64,000 nucleotides of DNA from Planctomycetales bacterium (GCA_027449865.1 DAIDKV010000061.1:1-64000), one strand, 5' to 3'. Shown: positions 7,385 through 16,526, counted from the first letter of the stretch. A program made the numbers and translations. The notes: generated by a model from the letters alone, not told the origin.

Positions 7385-9134
7385 CCCGGATTATTCAGCC
7401 CGGATCGAATAAGTAGACCTCGTTCGGCGTCTAAGCTCTTGTGCCATGAGAACTTACACGTTCGCGCCGAGGTCTCCCATGAGTTCACAGTCTGTCCCCG
7501 GAACGGCACTCGATTTCTTCCCATCTCGGCCGGTTGAGTTCGAACTCTCCGCCGCGCCGCTCACCAGTGATGCCGGACTCCTGGTGTTTCGTCAGTTCGA
7601 CGAGAAGATCCGCCTCACCGAGCAATTCGCCGCCGCACTCGACGACCGGCGCGATCCCGTCTTCACCAAGCACTCGTTGCTGACCATGGCTCGGCAACGG
7701 ATCTATGGCATCCTGGCCGATTACGAGGATCAGAATGACCACGACACGCTGCGGTCGGACCCCGTCTTCAAGCTCATCGCCGATCGGCTGCCCGACGATC
7801 CCGACCTGGCCAGTCAGCCGACCCTCTCGCGGTTCGAGAACGCCGTCTCGATCGCCGACCTCTGGCGGTTGAGGGACGCCCTGGTCGACGTGTTCCTCCA
7901 GTCGTTCGACCGCCCGCCCAGTCATCTCACGCTCGACCTCGACCCGGTCGATGACCCCGCGCATGGCGAGCAACAGCTCACCATGTTTCACGCATACTAT
8001 GATCAGAATCAATATCTGCCCATCGTCATCACCTGTGCCGACAATGACCGGACGATCCTGGTCGGCCTGCGGCACGGCACCTGTGAGCCGTCGCTGGGGG
8101 TGGACAACGACCTGCGGTACCTGGTGGGACGGCTGCGGGCCGTCTGGCCCGACGTGCACATCCACGTGCGGGGCGACAGCGGCCTGGGCGTACCTCGGAT
8201 GTACCACGTGTGCCGCGAACTGCGGCTGTCCTACACCTTCGGCTTCGGGATGAATGCGCGACTGGAGGTCCTCAGCGAGGATCTGCTCAAGCGCGCCGTC
8301 ACCGATTATGAGGAGACCGGCGTGCCCCAACGGCTGTTCCTCGCGGTGCGGTACCGGGCGTGGAGTTGGCCCGCCGAGCAGCCGATCGTGATCAAGGTCG
8401 AAGTGGACGCGGAGGGGATCAATCGGCGGGCCGTGGTCACCAACCGGCCGGGCTGGGAGGCCATGCCGGCGGCCGTGTACGACGCCTATGTCGAGCGCGG
8501 CGAGAGCGAGAACCGGAACAAGGAACTGAAGCGGGAGCTGCGAGGCGACCGGCTCAGCGACCATCGGTTCCTGGCGAATTTCTTCAGGTTATATCTTCAT
8601 ACCTTCGCGTTGAATCTGCTGGTGGGGCTCCGGCGAGCCGTCGTTCAGGCGCCGCCCACGGCCGCCGAATTGGGCCTGCCGGCCGAGCTGCCGACGGCGG
8701 CGATCGATGTGCCGGATCGCAAGCGGTTCTTCAACAGTCGTCGTTGCCGCGATCCGTTGGGGGAGGGCTTCGCCTGCACCTGGCGGGCGCGGTTGATCAA
8801 GGTGGCAGCCGAGGTGATCACCCGTGCCCGGCGGGTGATCGTGCGGCTGTCGTCGAGCTGGCCGCATCTGGAGGGCTTCTTCGCCGTGAGCCGGGGCGTG
8901 AATTCGATGGCGCCGGTGATCCTCTCCGGATAGGGTCGTGATGCCGCCGCTCCGTGGTCATGTCCTGAAGGAAGTGAGCCGATGACCACCGGGATCGCCC
9001 GGGGGTTAGGGGGTGGTTCGCGCTCGGACCAGAGGAGCGATGGCACCCGACGACTCACTTATGAAGATCCCCCGATCTTGGACGCAGGGACTGCCCTAAA
9101 GTCCAATTGCTTGTGTGGGTGTGAATAATCCGGG
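7385..9134 (+). mobile_element. IS1380-type insertion sequence
   Basis: The terminal inverted repeats are visible: 'cccggattattca' at 7385-7397 and its complement 'tgaataatccggg' at 9122-9134. Outside them are 'ctaa' (7381-7384) and 'ctag' (9135-9138), a near-match to the four-base target duplication expected for this family. The single transposase gene is intact. The flanking remnants of the interrupted target are not recognisable as a gene. Confidence 0.85.
7479..8933 (+). CDS. IS1380 family transposase
   Basis: A 484-aa DDE transposase with family landmarks: 'PLTSDAGLLVFRQFDEK' near the N-terminus, the first Asp in 'LTLDLDPVDDP', the second in 'HVRGDSGLGVPRMY', and the Glu in 'ERGESENRNKELK'. 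I start it at ATG 7479 because a GAGG lies about eight bases upstream; an in-frame ATG at 7446 has no ribosome site. There are no frameshifts or internal stops, so it is probably functional. Confidence 0.9.
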   Translation: MSSQSVPGTALDFFPSRPVEFELSAAPLTSDAGLLVFRQFDEKIRLTEQFAAALDDRRDPVFTKHSLLTMARQRIYGILADYEDQNDHDTLRSDPVFKLIADRLPDDPDLASQPTLSRFENAVSIADLWRLRDALVDVFLQSFDRPPSHLTLDLDPVDDPAHGEQQLTMFHAYYDQNQYLPIVITCADNDRTILVGLRHGTCEPSLGVDNDLRYLVGRLRAVWPDVHIHVRGDSGLGVPRMYHVCRELRLSYTFGFGMNARLEVLSEDLLKRAVTDYEETGVPQRLFLAVRYRAWSWPAEQPIVIKVEVDAEGINRRAVVTNRPGWEAMPAAVYDAYVERGESENRNKELKRELRGDRLSDHRFLANFFRLYLHTFALNLLVGLRRAVVQAPPTAAELGLPAELPTAAIDVPDRKRFFNSRRCRDPLGEGFACTWRARLIKVAAEVITRARRVIVRLSSSWPHLEGFFAVSRGVNSMAPVILSG

Positions 9135-9404
9135 CTAGACGATGGCCGATCGGGCCAGGGGTGCCGATCCCATGTATCCCCTGTTCGGGTGCATAATATC
9201 AGGAGGCACCCTGCTCGGGTGAATCGCGCGAGGCTCCAATCCAACCGGGCCGTGGCTGTCCACGGTGGCAGTGGGGCCCAGGGCGGTAATGGCCGCAAGA
9301 ATGCTTCCACGGGCATCGCCGGTGGCGCCGGCGGACTCCAGGCACCGCCGTCGTCGATCGTCTTGGGATCCGGCTTCGGCCTGACTGTCGCCGTTGATCC
9401 CGGC
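9135..9404. other. intergenic, no gene seen
   Basis: The flank of the IS1380-type element up to the stop of the leftward isomerase-like gene. Frames on both strands are rich in Pro/Arg/Ser and look like shadows. No terminator-like hairpin with a T tract was seen. Confidence 0.4.
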
Positions 9405-10355
9405 TTAATGCATATCGGGCGCGAGCGGGCCGGCGAGGTCAACGTGATAGAACAGCCGACCGGGGAGGGTGGGCATGAACGAACTGGGGACCCAGGGATC
9501 CGGGCCGTAGCGGAGGGTCATCCAGAGGCTGGCGCCTTGCCACTGCATCCCGCGGTCGAAGACCCCCTCGGCGCCGCCGATGATCCGGTCGGCCTGGAGG
9601 AATAGACCCGGGCCGATCGTGTTGGCGAACGCGGGGACGAGTGTTGTCCGGCTCTTGAAGCTGGTGATCGCGTTCTGCTCGATGGTCAGCGGATGCAGGA
9701 CAGCGCCGAGGCGGTGGGTTTGCGCCTTCCACTCGTCGAGGCTCGCGTATTCACCAGCGAAGTGCGGCTCCCAGAACGCGATGTGGCAGACCCGGCCAAT
9801 CCCGAAGATCACGACCAGTTCGGCGCCCTGATTCTTCAGCTCATGGATGCGATCGCCATACTGGGGGAGCCGGTCGGGCGTGGCGAACCATCGCTGCGAG
9901 GCCGGGACGGTCTGATTTCCGAGCGGACCGTAGAAGGCGGCTTCCATCGCGTTCTGGAAGGCGCCCGGGTGGTCGGCGGGGAGGGTCACGCCGTCGCGGT
10001 CGGACCACTCGTCCATGTTGAAGCCGTAAACATGATCGCAGGACACTCCCCATTCCTTGAGGAAGTAGATGGCCCACCGATACATCCCCATCGGCCCGAC
10101 CGGCAGGATCAGCGCGGCGAGCCGGCCCTGGTCTCGGGATCGTCGGATGGTGGAGGCGATCTCGTGGCCCATCATCACGTCGAAGTCGGCCACGGATCCG
10201 CACGCGACCGGCTCAAACTCGGGATGCCACCACGGCTGCCGATCGCCGATCGACCCCGGCTCGCACGCGCAACAGGCGTCGACCCGCGCCAGGTCCCAGC
10301 CCCTCGGCAGGAAGCCTTCCATCATCGATCCGGCATAGGTGGTGAGGAGGTTCAT
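9405..10355 (-). CDS. glucosamine-6-phosphate deaminase/isomerase-like (NagB superfamily)
   Basis: A 316-aa NagB/RpiA-fold protein. The segment '[12 protein letters not shown]' corresponds to the active-site 'NMDEY' region of NagB, and '[16 protein letters not shown]' to the 'GIGxDGHIAFNEP' motif. The substitutions there (RVC for the usual xDG, W for N) suggest a sugar-phosphate isomerase or deaminase with changed specificity rather than classical NagB. No signal peptide. No strong Shine-Dalgarno sequence precedes ATG 10355, because the upstream bases are a simple tandem repeat. Confidence 0.75.
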   Translation of the reverse strand: MNLLTTYAGSMMEGFLPRGWDLARVDACCACEPGSIGDRQPWWHPEFEPVACGSVADFDVMMGHEIASTIRRSRDQGRLAALILPVGPMGMYRWAIYFLKEWGVSCDHVYGFNMDEWSDRDGVTLPADHPGAFQNAMEAAFYGPLGNQTVPASQRWFATPDRLPQYGDRIHELKNQGAELVVIFGIGRVCHIAFWEPHFAGEYASLDEWKAQTHRLGAVLHPLTIEQNAITSFKSRTTLVPAFANTIGPGLFLQADRIIGGAEGVFDRGMQWQGASLWMTLRYGPDPWVPSSFMPTLPGRLFYHVDLAGPLAPDMH

Positions 10356-10358
10356 GTG

Positions 10359-10555
10359 TTTTCAGTTTTCAGTTTTCAGTTTTCGGTTTTCAGTTTTCAG
10401 GCCGAGGTGTCGGACGCCCATGTCGGTCCGAGCCGTGGATAGCTCGTCATGGGCGACGCGCCGAAGGATTACAGATTGAATGCTTGAACAAGAGATCACG
10501 CCGGACTTCCGATCTGAAAACTGAAAACTGAAAACCGAAAACCGAAAACCGAATG
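10359..10555. repeat. inverted pair of 7-bp tandem repeat arrays
   Basis: Six units of TTTTCAG/TTTTCGG lie at 10359-10400. Five to six units of the complement (CTGAAAA, CCGAAAA) lie at 10514-10555. The arrays face each other across about 113 bases, so a transcript could fold into a long A/U-rich stem. The left array ends three bases from the start codon of the isomerase-like gene and the right array lies just beyond the stop of the oxidoreductase gene. I see no gene in the spacer. Confidence 0.85.
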
Positions 10556-10564
10556 CCGAAAACC

Positions 10565-11593
10565 CTACTCCACGGAAATCACCACCTTGCCGACGAGTGC
10601 CCCGGCGCCGCCGAGGGTGTTCTGTTCGAGGAAGCGGTGGGCGTCGGCGGCGGCGGAGAGCGGGAACGTCCGGCCGATGAGGACCTTGAGCTGCCCCTCC
10701 TCGATCCATCGGATGATATCGACGGCGCACCGACGCTGCTGCTCGGGGGTGGCGTTGAACATCGCGAAGCCGTGGAGCGAGCAATTCCTCGGGTAGAAGG
10801 CGCCCAGCGGAAGGGCAGGCTTTGCGGTCCGTCCGGCCATCAGGATCATCCGGCCGAACTTGCGGAGCAGCGGGATATTCGTTTCGAGGTCGGGCTCGCG
10901 CTGGGTTTCGAGCCAGACGTCGATCCCCTCGGGGGCGAACTCGCGGAGCTTCGCTGGGATCTCGTCGGTCTTGTAGTTGAGGGTGAGATCGGCGCCGAGG
11001 TTCCGGCAGGTCTCGATTTTCTCGGGGCTTCCGGCGGATGTCGCGACGCGGGCGCCGGCGGCCTTCGCCATCTGGATGGCCATCGAGCCGACACCGCCCG
11101 TCCCGCCCGGGACATAGACCGTCTCGCCGGGCTTGAGCTGGCCGTGCTGGAAGAGGCCCAGGTGCGCCGTGATCCCGACGAGCGCCATGCCGGCGGCCTC
11201 GGCGTCGGGAAGGAGCGCGGGGGTTGGGTAGAGCCAGGTCTCGTCAATCGCGGCGTATTCAGCGGCGACGCCCTGCCGGCCGAGGAGTCCCTGGTTCGAG
11301 CCCCAGACCCGATCGCCGACGCGGAGCCGTGTGCAGCCCGGCCCGACCTTCTCGACCTTCCCGGCGACATCGCTACCGATGATGTAGGGGAAGGCCATCG
11401 GCATTGCGACGAGCCCCGACCGGATATACAGATCGATCGGGTTGAGCCCAACGGCGCAGACCTTCACCAGGACCTGGCCGGGGCCCGGCTCGGGACGGGG
11501 CAGATGGCCGACCTGGATCACCTCGGGGGGGCCGGTCTGCTCGATGTAAGCAGCCCGATGCTCAACGCCTTGCGGCGTCACGGACGTGGTCAT
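10565..11593 (-). CDS. quinone oxidoreductase-like NADPH dehydrogenase (MDR family)
   Basis: A 342-aa medium-chain dehydrogenase/reductase. An N-terminal GroES-like domain ('GLNPIDLYIRSGL', 'IIGSDVAGKVEKVGPG') is followed by a Rossmann domain with the nucleotide loop 'VPGGTGGVGSMAIQMAK'. Zinc-binding cysteines are absent, as in zeta-crystallin-type quinone oxidoreductases that use NADPH. I start at ATG 11593 ('MTTSVTPQGVEHR') because the reading upstream of it is a diverged duplication of the gene's own 5' end. Confidence 0.88.
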   Translation of the reverse strand: MTTSVTPQGVEHRAAYIEQTGPPEVIQVGHLPRPEPGPGQVLVKVCAVGLNPIDLYIRSGLVAMPMAFPYIIGSDVAGKVEKVGPGCTRLRVGDRVWGSNQGLLGRQGVAAEYAAIDETWLYPTPALLPDAEAAGMALVGITAHLGLFQHGQLKPGETVYVPGGTGGVGSMAIQMAKAAGARVATSAGSPEKIETCRNLGADLTLNYKTDEIPAKLREFAPEGIDVWLETQREPDLETNIPLLRKFGRMILMAGRTAKPALPLGAFYPRNCSLHGFAMFNATPEQQRRCAVDIIRWIEEGQLKVLIGRTFPLSAAADAHRFLEQNTLGGAGALVGKVVISVE

Positions 11594-11671
11594 GATCACC
11601 TCGGGGACCCGGTCTGCTCGATGTACGCGGCCGGTGCTCAACGCCCTGCGACGTCCCGGCCCTGGTCATGG
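11516..11671 (-). repeat. tandem duplication of the oxidoreductase 5' end
   Basis: The segment from the start codon to the 'GAGGTGATC' word about 25 codons in (11593 to about 11516) is repeated immediately upstream (about 11669 to 11594), at an offset of 76-78 bases. The upstream copy keeps an ATG and words such as 'GGCGTTGAGCACCGG' and 'TACATCGAGCAGACCGG'. Small indels break its frame, so it adds no protein but now forms the 5' untranslated region. Confidence 0.8.
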
Positions 11672-11789
11672 TACATTATCGGCCAACCGGAGTCCCTCGC
11701 CAGGGGTTAGTGGCGCCTCTCGGGGTTCCGGTGCCCACGCCCACGTTATCACCGGCCACCGATCTCTTGCAACGGGCAGGTCTCGCTCC

Positions 11790-12368
11790 ATGAAATCGAT
11801 CTGCGTGTACTGCGGCTCGGCCGCCGGTACAAACCCGAGGTATGCCGACGCCGCTCGCCGTGTTGGCGCGATCCTGGCCGATCGGGGGCTGGGACTGGTT
11901 TACGGCGGCGGACGGGTCGGGCTGATGGGGGTCGTCGCCGATGCGGTTCTCGACGGCGGCGGGCGAGTCGTCGGCGTGATCCCCGAGGCGCTCGCCTCGC
12001 GCGAGGTTGCCCACGATGGCCTTACCGAGCTGCACGTCGTCGCCGACATGCACCACCGCAAGGCCCTGATGGCCCAGCACTCCGACGCCTTTTTGACCCT
12101 CCCCGGCGGCATCGGGACCTTTGAGGAGTTCTTCGAGACCCTGAGCTGGGCGGCGCTGAGGCTCCATCACAAACCGATGGGCCTGCTCAACGTCGCCGGC
12201 TACTTCGACCCCCTGATCGCGATGCTCGACCACGGCGTCGCCGCGGGGTTGGTCCGCCGCGAGTTCCTCGACCTGCTCGTCGTCTCCGACGACCCGGAGG
12301 CGATCGTCGACGCGATGGCCCGACGATCGCCCGCGCACCGTCCCCGACAGGAGATCGATTTCGAGTAA
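11790..12368 (+). CDS. LOG family nucleotide-5'-monophosphate phosphoribohydrolase
   Basis: A 192-aa Rossmann-type protein of the TIGR00730/LOG family. The phosphate-binding 'GGGRVGLMG' and the catalytic 'PGGIGTFEEFFE' motif are both intact. Plant and bacterial LOG enzymes release the base from nucleoside 5'-monophosphates, producing cytokinins in plants. The cellular role in planctomycetes is not established. ATG 11790 gives the usual N-terminus 'MKSICVYCGSAAG'; the frame is open further upstream but the sequence there is not family-like. Confidence 0.92.
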   Translation: MKSICVYCGSAAGTNPRYADAARRVGAILADRGLGLVYGGGRVGLMGVVADAVLDGGGRVVGVIPEALASREVAHDGLTELHVVADMHHRKALMAQHSDAFLTLPGGIGTFEEFFETLSWAALRLHHKPMGLLNVAGYFDPLIAMLDHGVAAGLVRREFLDLLVVSDDPEAIVDAMARRSPAHRPRQEIDFE

Positions 12369-12406
12369 GATGGAAGTGGGATGGATTCGAGGACGGAGGG
12401 CGGACC

Positions 12407-13540
12407 ATGGCCTTGCTGAAACGACTGCGCCTGGAGGGCTTCAAGTCCATCCGGGAGATGGACCTGGAGCTTCGCCCGCTGAACGTCCTCATCGGCGCTA
12501 ACGGCGCCGGCAAGAGCAACCTCGTCTCGTTCTTCAAGATGATCGGCGAGATGGCGGCCGGGCGGATGCAGAGTTACATCGCGGCGTCCGGACGGGCGCA
12601 TTCGCTGCTTTACTACGGCCCGGGGACAACCTCGGGGATCCATGCGCGACTGGTGTTCGAGGACCCTCGACCGCTCTTCGAGGACGGGTCGCCCGTGGAT
12701 TCGTACGAATTCCACCTGTCCTATGCGGCAGATGATAGCCTCTACTTCCAGACCGAGTGCCTGCTGGCCGAAAAGATGGACAACGAGATCCATGCGAAAA
12801 GGGTCTCTCTGGGTACGGGCCAGCGAGAGGCCCTGTTTCGGGACGATGTCCCCCGAGGAAAGCCGACGGCCATTGCCCTCGACGCACAACTTCGCGGATG
12901 CCGGGCCTATCATTTTCACGATACGTCGGCCACGTCGCGAATCCGGCAATATGGCTACGTCGGGGACAATCAGCAACTCCTATCCGATGGGGCCAATCTC
13001 GCCGCGTTCCTGTACCGGCTGCAAAACACCAGGGAGAGTAGCGCCTACAACCGAATCGTCCGAACGATCCGCCTCGCCGCGCCGTTCTTTCACGACTTCG
13101 ATCTCCTCCCGACCGGCCCGAATGATCGGGAGATCCTCCTCAACTGGCGACATCCGGGATCGGATCAAATCTTCGGCCCGCATCAGCTCTCCGACGGGAC
13201 CCTGAGGGCCATGTGCCTGATCGCCCTGCTGCTTCAGCCCGAGGAGGCACTGCCGAAACTGATCGTCGTGGATGAGCCCGAGCTGGGACTGCATCCCTAT
13301 GCCCTAAACCTCGTTGCCTCGCTCCTCAAGGCGGCGTCACACGACGCCCAGATCCTGGTCACGACCCAGTCGAGTTCCTTCCTCGATCAATTCGACCCGG
13401 AAGACATCATCGTCGTCGATCGCGAGGGGAAGGAATCCAGCTTTCGGCGACCCTCTGTGTCAGAGCTGGAACCGTGGCTCGAAGAATACAGCCTGGGCGA
13501 GGTCTGGGAGAAGAACGTCATCGGCGGGGGACCAGATTGA
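12407..13540 (+). CDS. AAA family ATPase (AAA_21/OLD-like)
   Basis: A 377-aa ABC-type ATPase. It begins with 'LKRLRLEGFKSIREMDLEL' and has a Walker A at residues 30-37 ('GANGAGKS'). A 'QLSDGTLRAM' signature-like segment, Walker B 'IVVDEPELGLHPYA' near residue 288 and a 'TTQSSSFLD' H-loop-like segment follow. A GGAGGGCGG site precedes the ATG. The stop overlaps the ATG of the DUF4276 gene by one base (TGATG), so the two form a coupled pair. ATPases of this type paired with TOPRIM-like nucleases occur in phage-defence systems such as PARIS and OLD/Gabija; that role is an inference here. Confidence 0.9.
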   Translation: MALLKRLRLEGFKSIREMDLELRPLNVLIGANGAGKSNLVSFFKMIGEMAAGRMQSYIAASGRAHSLLYYGPGTTSGIHARLVFEDPRPLFEDGSPVDSYEFHLSYAADDSLYFQTECLLAEKMDNEIHAKRVSLGTGQREALFRDDVPRGKPTAIALDAQLRGCRAYHFHDTSATSRIRQYGYVGDNQQLLSDGANLAAFLYRLQNTRESSAYNRIVRTIRLAAPFFHDFDLLPTGPNDREILLNWRHPGSDQIFGPHQLSDGTLRAMCLIALLLQPEEALPKLIVVDEPELGLHPYALNLVASLLKAASHDAQILVTTQSSSFLDQFDPEDIIVVDREGKESSFRRPSVSELEPWLEEYSLGEVWEKNVIGGGPD

Positions 13541-14223
13541 TGGCGCGGCTCTACCTGTTCGCCGAGGGCGAAACCGAGAGGAAATTCGCCGACAACCTGC
13601 TCAAGCCGCACCTCGCGAACCTCGGCGTCTTTCTCCATCGCCCGGCCTTGATCGCTCACGCGCGGCGGAGAGGAATCGCTCACCGTGGCGGAGGGCACAA
13701 CTACGAGGCTATGCGAACGGATATCCGCAACTTCCTCGTACAGCAGCATTACGGAGATGTTTACTTCACAACGATGATCGACCTCTACGCCATCCATCCC
13801 GGCTTCCCCGGCCTTCAAGATTGCGAAAACCTCCGACACGATCCCCTCGCCCGCGTCGAGGCCCTGGAACGCGCTTTCGCTGACGACATCGGCGACCCGC
13901 CTTTCGTCCCTTACATCCAGCTCCACGAATTCGAGGCCGTCCTGTTTTGCGACCCCGCGGCCTTCCGTCTCCACTACGAACATTGCGATCGGCAGGTTGA
14001 GCAACTCCGGGCCATCGCTGATAGCCACGCCTCGCCCGAGTTGATTGACGACGGCCCCCAAACAGCCCCCAGCAAGCGGATCATCGCCGAGTTCCCCAAA
14101 TACAAGAACGCCAAGCCCGTCGTCGGTCCCGAGGTCGCCGAACTGATCGGCCTGGAGGCGATCCGCTCGAAATGCCCGCACTTCGCCTCCTGGCTCTCGC
14201 GGCTGGAGGGCCTGGCCTCCTGA
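13540..14223 (+). CDS. DUF4276 family protein (TOPRIM-like), ATPase partner
   Basis: A 227-aa protein. It begins 'MARLYLFAEGETERKF', the E-G-x-T-E start of DUF4276/TOPRIM-like proteins, and has a conserved 'FVPYIQLHEFEAVLF' segment and 'APSKRIIAEFPKYKNAK' near the C-terminus. The family fold suggests a metal-dependent nuclease, but activity is unproven. It overlaps the ATPase stop by one base. A likely role is effector of a two-gene defence or stress system, with the ATPase as sensor. Confidence 0.85.
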   Translation: MARLYLFAEGETERKFADNLLKPHLANLGVFLHRPALIAHARRRGIAHRGGGHNYEAMRTDIRNFLVQQHYGDVYFTTMIDLYAIHPGFPGLQDCENLRHDPLARVEALERAFADDIGDPPFVPYIQLHEFEAVLFCDPAAFRLHYEHCDRQVEQLRAIADSHASPELIDDGPQTAPSKRIIAEFPKYKNAKPVVGPEVAELIGLEAIRSKCPHFASWLSRLEGLAS

Positions 14224-14295
14224 AATCGCAACCGTCGCGCCCCGAATTTCGACGATTTTCGAAATAAGCGGCGATCCCCGGCGAATCCACGATGA

Positions 14296-14589
14296 ATGAA
14301 GAACTTCGACCTGGTCTTCAAGGCACTGGCTGACCCGACGCGCCGCGAGGTCCTCCGAATGCTTTCGGGGGGCGAGCGGACGGCGGGGGAACTGTCGGAC
14401 GCGTTCGAGCTGGGCCGGCCGTCGATGTCGCACCACTTCGCGGTGCTGAAGGAGGCCGGGCTCGTCCGGTCGCGTCGCGAAGGGACCCAGGTTTATTACG
14501 CCCTCGATACGACGGTGCTCGAGGACGTCCTGGCGCGGCTCTGGGACCATCTCGGCCTGGGAGAATTCCGGAAGGAAAACCAACCATGA
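14296..14589 (+). CDS. ArsR/SdpR family transcriptional regulator
   Basis: A 97-aa winged-helix repressor of the ArsR/SmtB type. The helix-turn-helix runs through 'GERTAGELSDAFELGRPSMS' and 'HHFAVLKEAGLV', with the wing in 'SRREGTQVYYALD'. No metal-binding Cys pair is visible, which fits the SdpR branch rather than metal sensors. It overlaps the next gene by four bases (ATGA), the SdpR-SdpI arrangement. It probably represses its own operon until SdpI titrates it at the membrane, as in Bacillus. Confidence 0.9.
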   Translation: MKNFDLVFKALADPTRREVLRMLSGGERTAGELSDAFELGRPSMSHHFAVLKEAGLVRSRREGTQVYYALDTTVLEDVLARLWDHLGLGEFRKENQP

Positions 14590-15251
14590 ACCGCATTTAC
14601 TGGATCATCGCCCTCGGTTTGCTGGCCCTCGGGGTTGGCGTAACCGCCTGGTATTACCCGGGGCTCCCCGATCGCATTCCGACCCACTGGAACATCCGGG
14701 GCGAGGTCGATGGTTACGGCGGGAAACGGACGCTGTTCCTTCTCCCGGTAATGAGCCTCCCCTTGCTGGCTCTCTTCTACTTCCTACCCGCGCTCTCGCC
14801 TCGCCACTTCGAGGTCGAATCGTTCCGGGGGACGTATCTCTACCTGATGGACCTCACGATCGGCCTGTTTGTTTATCTTCAGCTCGTGATCCTCCATGCG
14901 ACCGTTCAGGCCGTGCATGGCGACAACACGTTCGACATCGGCCGGGCATTGATGGCGGGAATCTTCCTGTTCTTCGCACTGATGGGGAACGTGATGGGCA
15001 AGGTGCGGAGAAATTTTTATATCGGCATTCGCGTTCCTTGGACGCTCGCCAGCGAGCGGGTCTGGAACGACACTCACCGGCTTGCCGCCTGGGTGATGAC
15101 CGCCTCGGGGACGGTTGGATTTCTCTCGCTCTTTCTCGGAGCGCCGATCTGGGTGGGGTTCGTCCTGCTTTTCGTGCCGATGCTGATCCCAATTGTCTAC
15201 TCGTTCGTCCATTACAAGGCTCTCGAGCGGCGCGGACAGCTCGAAGCCTGA
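14586..15251 (+). CDS. SdpI family membrane protein
   Basis: A 221-aa protein with about six membrane segments. The N-terminal DUF1648 part ('LPDRIPTHWNIRGEVDGYG') precedes an SdpI-type 'RRNFYIGIRVPWTL' segment near residue 140. In Bacillus SdpI is the immunity protein against the SdpC toxin and sequesters the repressor SdpR. No SdpC-like or SdpAB gene is seen nearby, so here the pair may act in stress sensing or as orphan immunity. Confidence 0.88.
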   Translation: MNRIYWIIALGLLALGVGVTAWYYPGLPDRIPTHWNIRGEVDGYGGKRTLFLLPVMSLPLLALFYFLPALSPRHFEVESFRGTYLYLMDLTIGLFVYLQLVILHATVQAVHGDNTFDIGRALMAGIFLFFALMGNVMGKVRRNFYIGIRVPWTLASERVWNDTHRLAAWVMTASGTVGFLSLFLGAPIWVGFVLLFVPMLIPIVYSFVHYKALERRGQLEA

Positions 15252-15362
15252 AAGTGCCGGAATTCGCGAGACCGACTCCTCACCAACACGCGAGGTTCAT
15301 CGTCGGGCGATAGGATGAGGCTCCGATCTCGCCTGAATCCTGTCACCGAGGAGTCGTCCACG

Positions 15363-16397
15363 ATGCGAATCCTGCCGAGCCGCCCGACCCGGGCACTGGC
15401 TCTTGTCCTGGGGATCGCCGGCCTTTTCGCCGCGGCGGCTCACGCTCACCATTACCGGCTCGAGTCGGCGACAACCCCCATGCCGTTCCTTCGAGAGAAT
15501 CGACCGGATACGGCCATCGTCCCGGCCGGAATCTCGACGATCGGCGACGGACAGCGGGCGATGGTCGCCGATGCCCGAGGCGGATCGCTTCACATCGTTG
15601 ACGTGGCCACCAGCGCCATTGTTGGCAGGCCGATGCTTTCGCCGAAGTTTCCCGAGGCGACCGGGACCGGCCCCGACTGGGCGGGCCTTGCGGCCGACTC
15701 GAAGGGGAATTTCTACCTCGTCGGCTCGAACAGCGGACGGACCGATGAGGAACGCGCCGCGAGAGGGTGGCTGGTCCGGTTCCGGCTGAAGGAGGGCGAG
15801 GCCCCGGCGATCGACGACGCCTCGGTCGCCTGCTGGGATCTCTCACGATCGATCGATGAGGCGCTCAAGGCGCTGAAGCTCGACGCGGCGGCCATCGAAG
15901 GACGGAGGGTCGAGGGGCTCGCGATCCGGGAGGGCGGCGGGCGGCGAGAGCTGGTTCTTGGCCTCCGCCGGCCGAGCGATAAGATCCGGGCCCTGGCCGC
16001 CGATATCACCACGCCGCCCTCACCCGGCGCGGCGATGGCCTTCCGGTCGCTCTTCGGGTTCGACGCCGGGCATCCCGAGGGGGGTGTCGAGCAACTTGTC
16101 GCGATGGAGCACGTCGCCGAGATGGGCGGGACGGTGGTCCTCACCTCGGCGATCGGCGACGACGGCGTCTCGCGCGGGAACACGATCTGGCTGGTTCCGA
16201 ATGGCGAGCGACGGCGGGCGAACCGGTACGCGACCCTTGAACCGAGTTCGACGGCCGGCGGCCTCTCGGTGCTGAGCATCCGTCAGGGCGGGCTCGGGAC
16301 CACGATCCAGCTTCTAGTGACCTACGATCGAAACCCGGGCGAGACCGCGGCCCCTGGTCGGTTTCAGAAGGTCACGCTCTTCCATCCGCGGAACTGA
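15363..16397 (+). CDS. DUF3616-like secreted protein
   Basis: A 344-aa protein with an N-terminal signal peptide ending near 'FAAAAHAHHYRLE'. It is a paralogue of the gene at 60000: both share the order 'IGDGxR...VAD/AHD', 'WxGLA/MA...GNxYLxGS/A' and 'RxVEGLAIRE...RRELxLGLRxP'. Such proteins look like beta-propeller-type extracytoplasmic proteins; no reaction is known. ATG 15363 gives the signal peptide. It follows the sdpRI pair on the same strand, with a 111-base gap. Confidence 0.75.
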   Translation: MRILPSRPTRALALVLGIAGLFAAAAHAHHYRLESATTPMPFLRENRPDTAIVPAGISTIGDGQRAMVADARGGSLHIVDVATSAIVGRPMLSPKFPEATGTGPDWAGLAADSKGNFYLVGSNSGRTDEERAARGWLVRFRLKEGEAPAIDDASVACWDLSRSIDEALKALKLDAAAIEGRRVEGLAIREGGGRRELVLGLRRPSDKIRALAADITTPPSPGAAMAFRSLFGFDAGHPEGGVEQLVAMEHVAEMGGTVVLTSAIGDDGVSRGNTIWLVPNGERRRANRYATLEPSSTAGGLSVLSIRQGGLGTTIQLLVTYDRNPGETAAPGRFQKVTLFHPRN

Positions 16398-16526
16398 GCG
16401 ATGAGGTCGTCGGGCGAGGCGTCGGCGTTGTAGGATGGGGATCGCCCGCGGCGTGAAGCGGACCGGTCTGGGGGCGATCTCCGGCCGGCGGTCGCGCCTG
16501 GAATCGCTCCGCGCTGGAGATCTCGC

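Noticed and set aside
10359-10555. CRISPR or satellite array
   Set aside because: The 7-base units are contiguous, without spacers; better described as facing simple tandem arrays.
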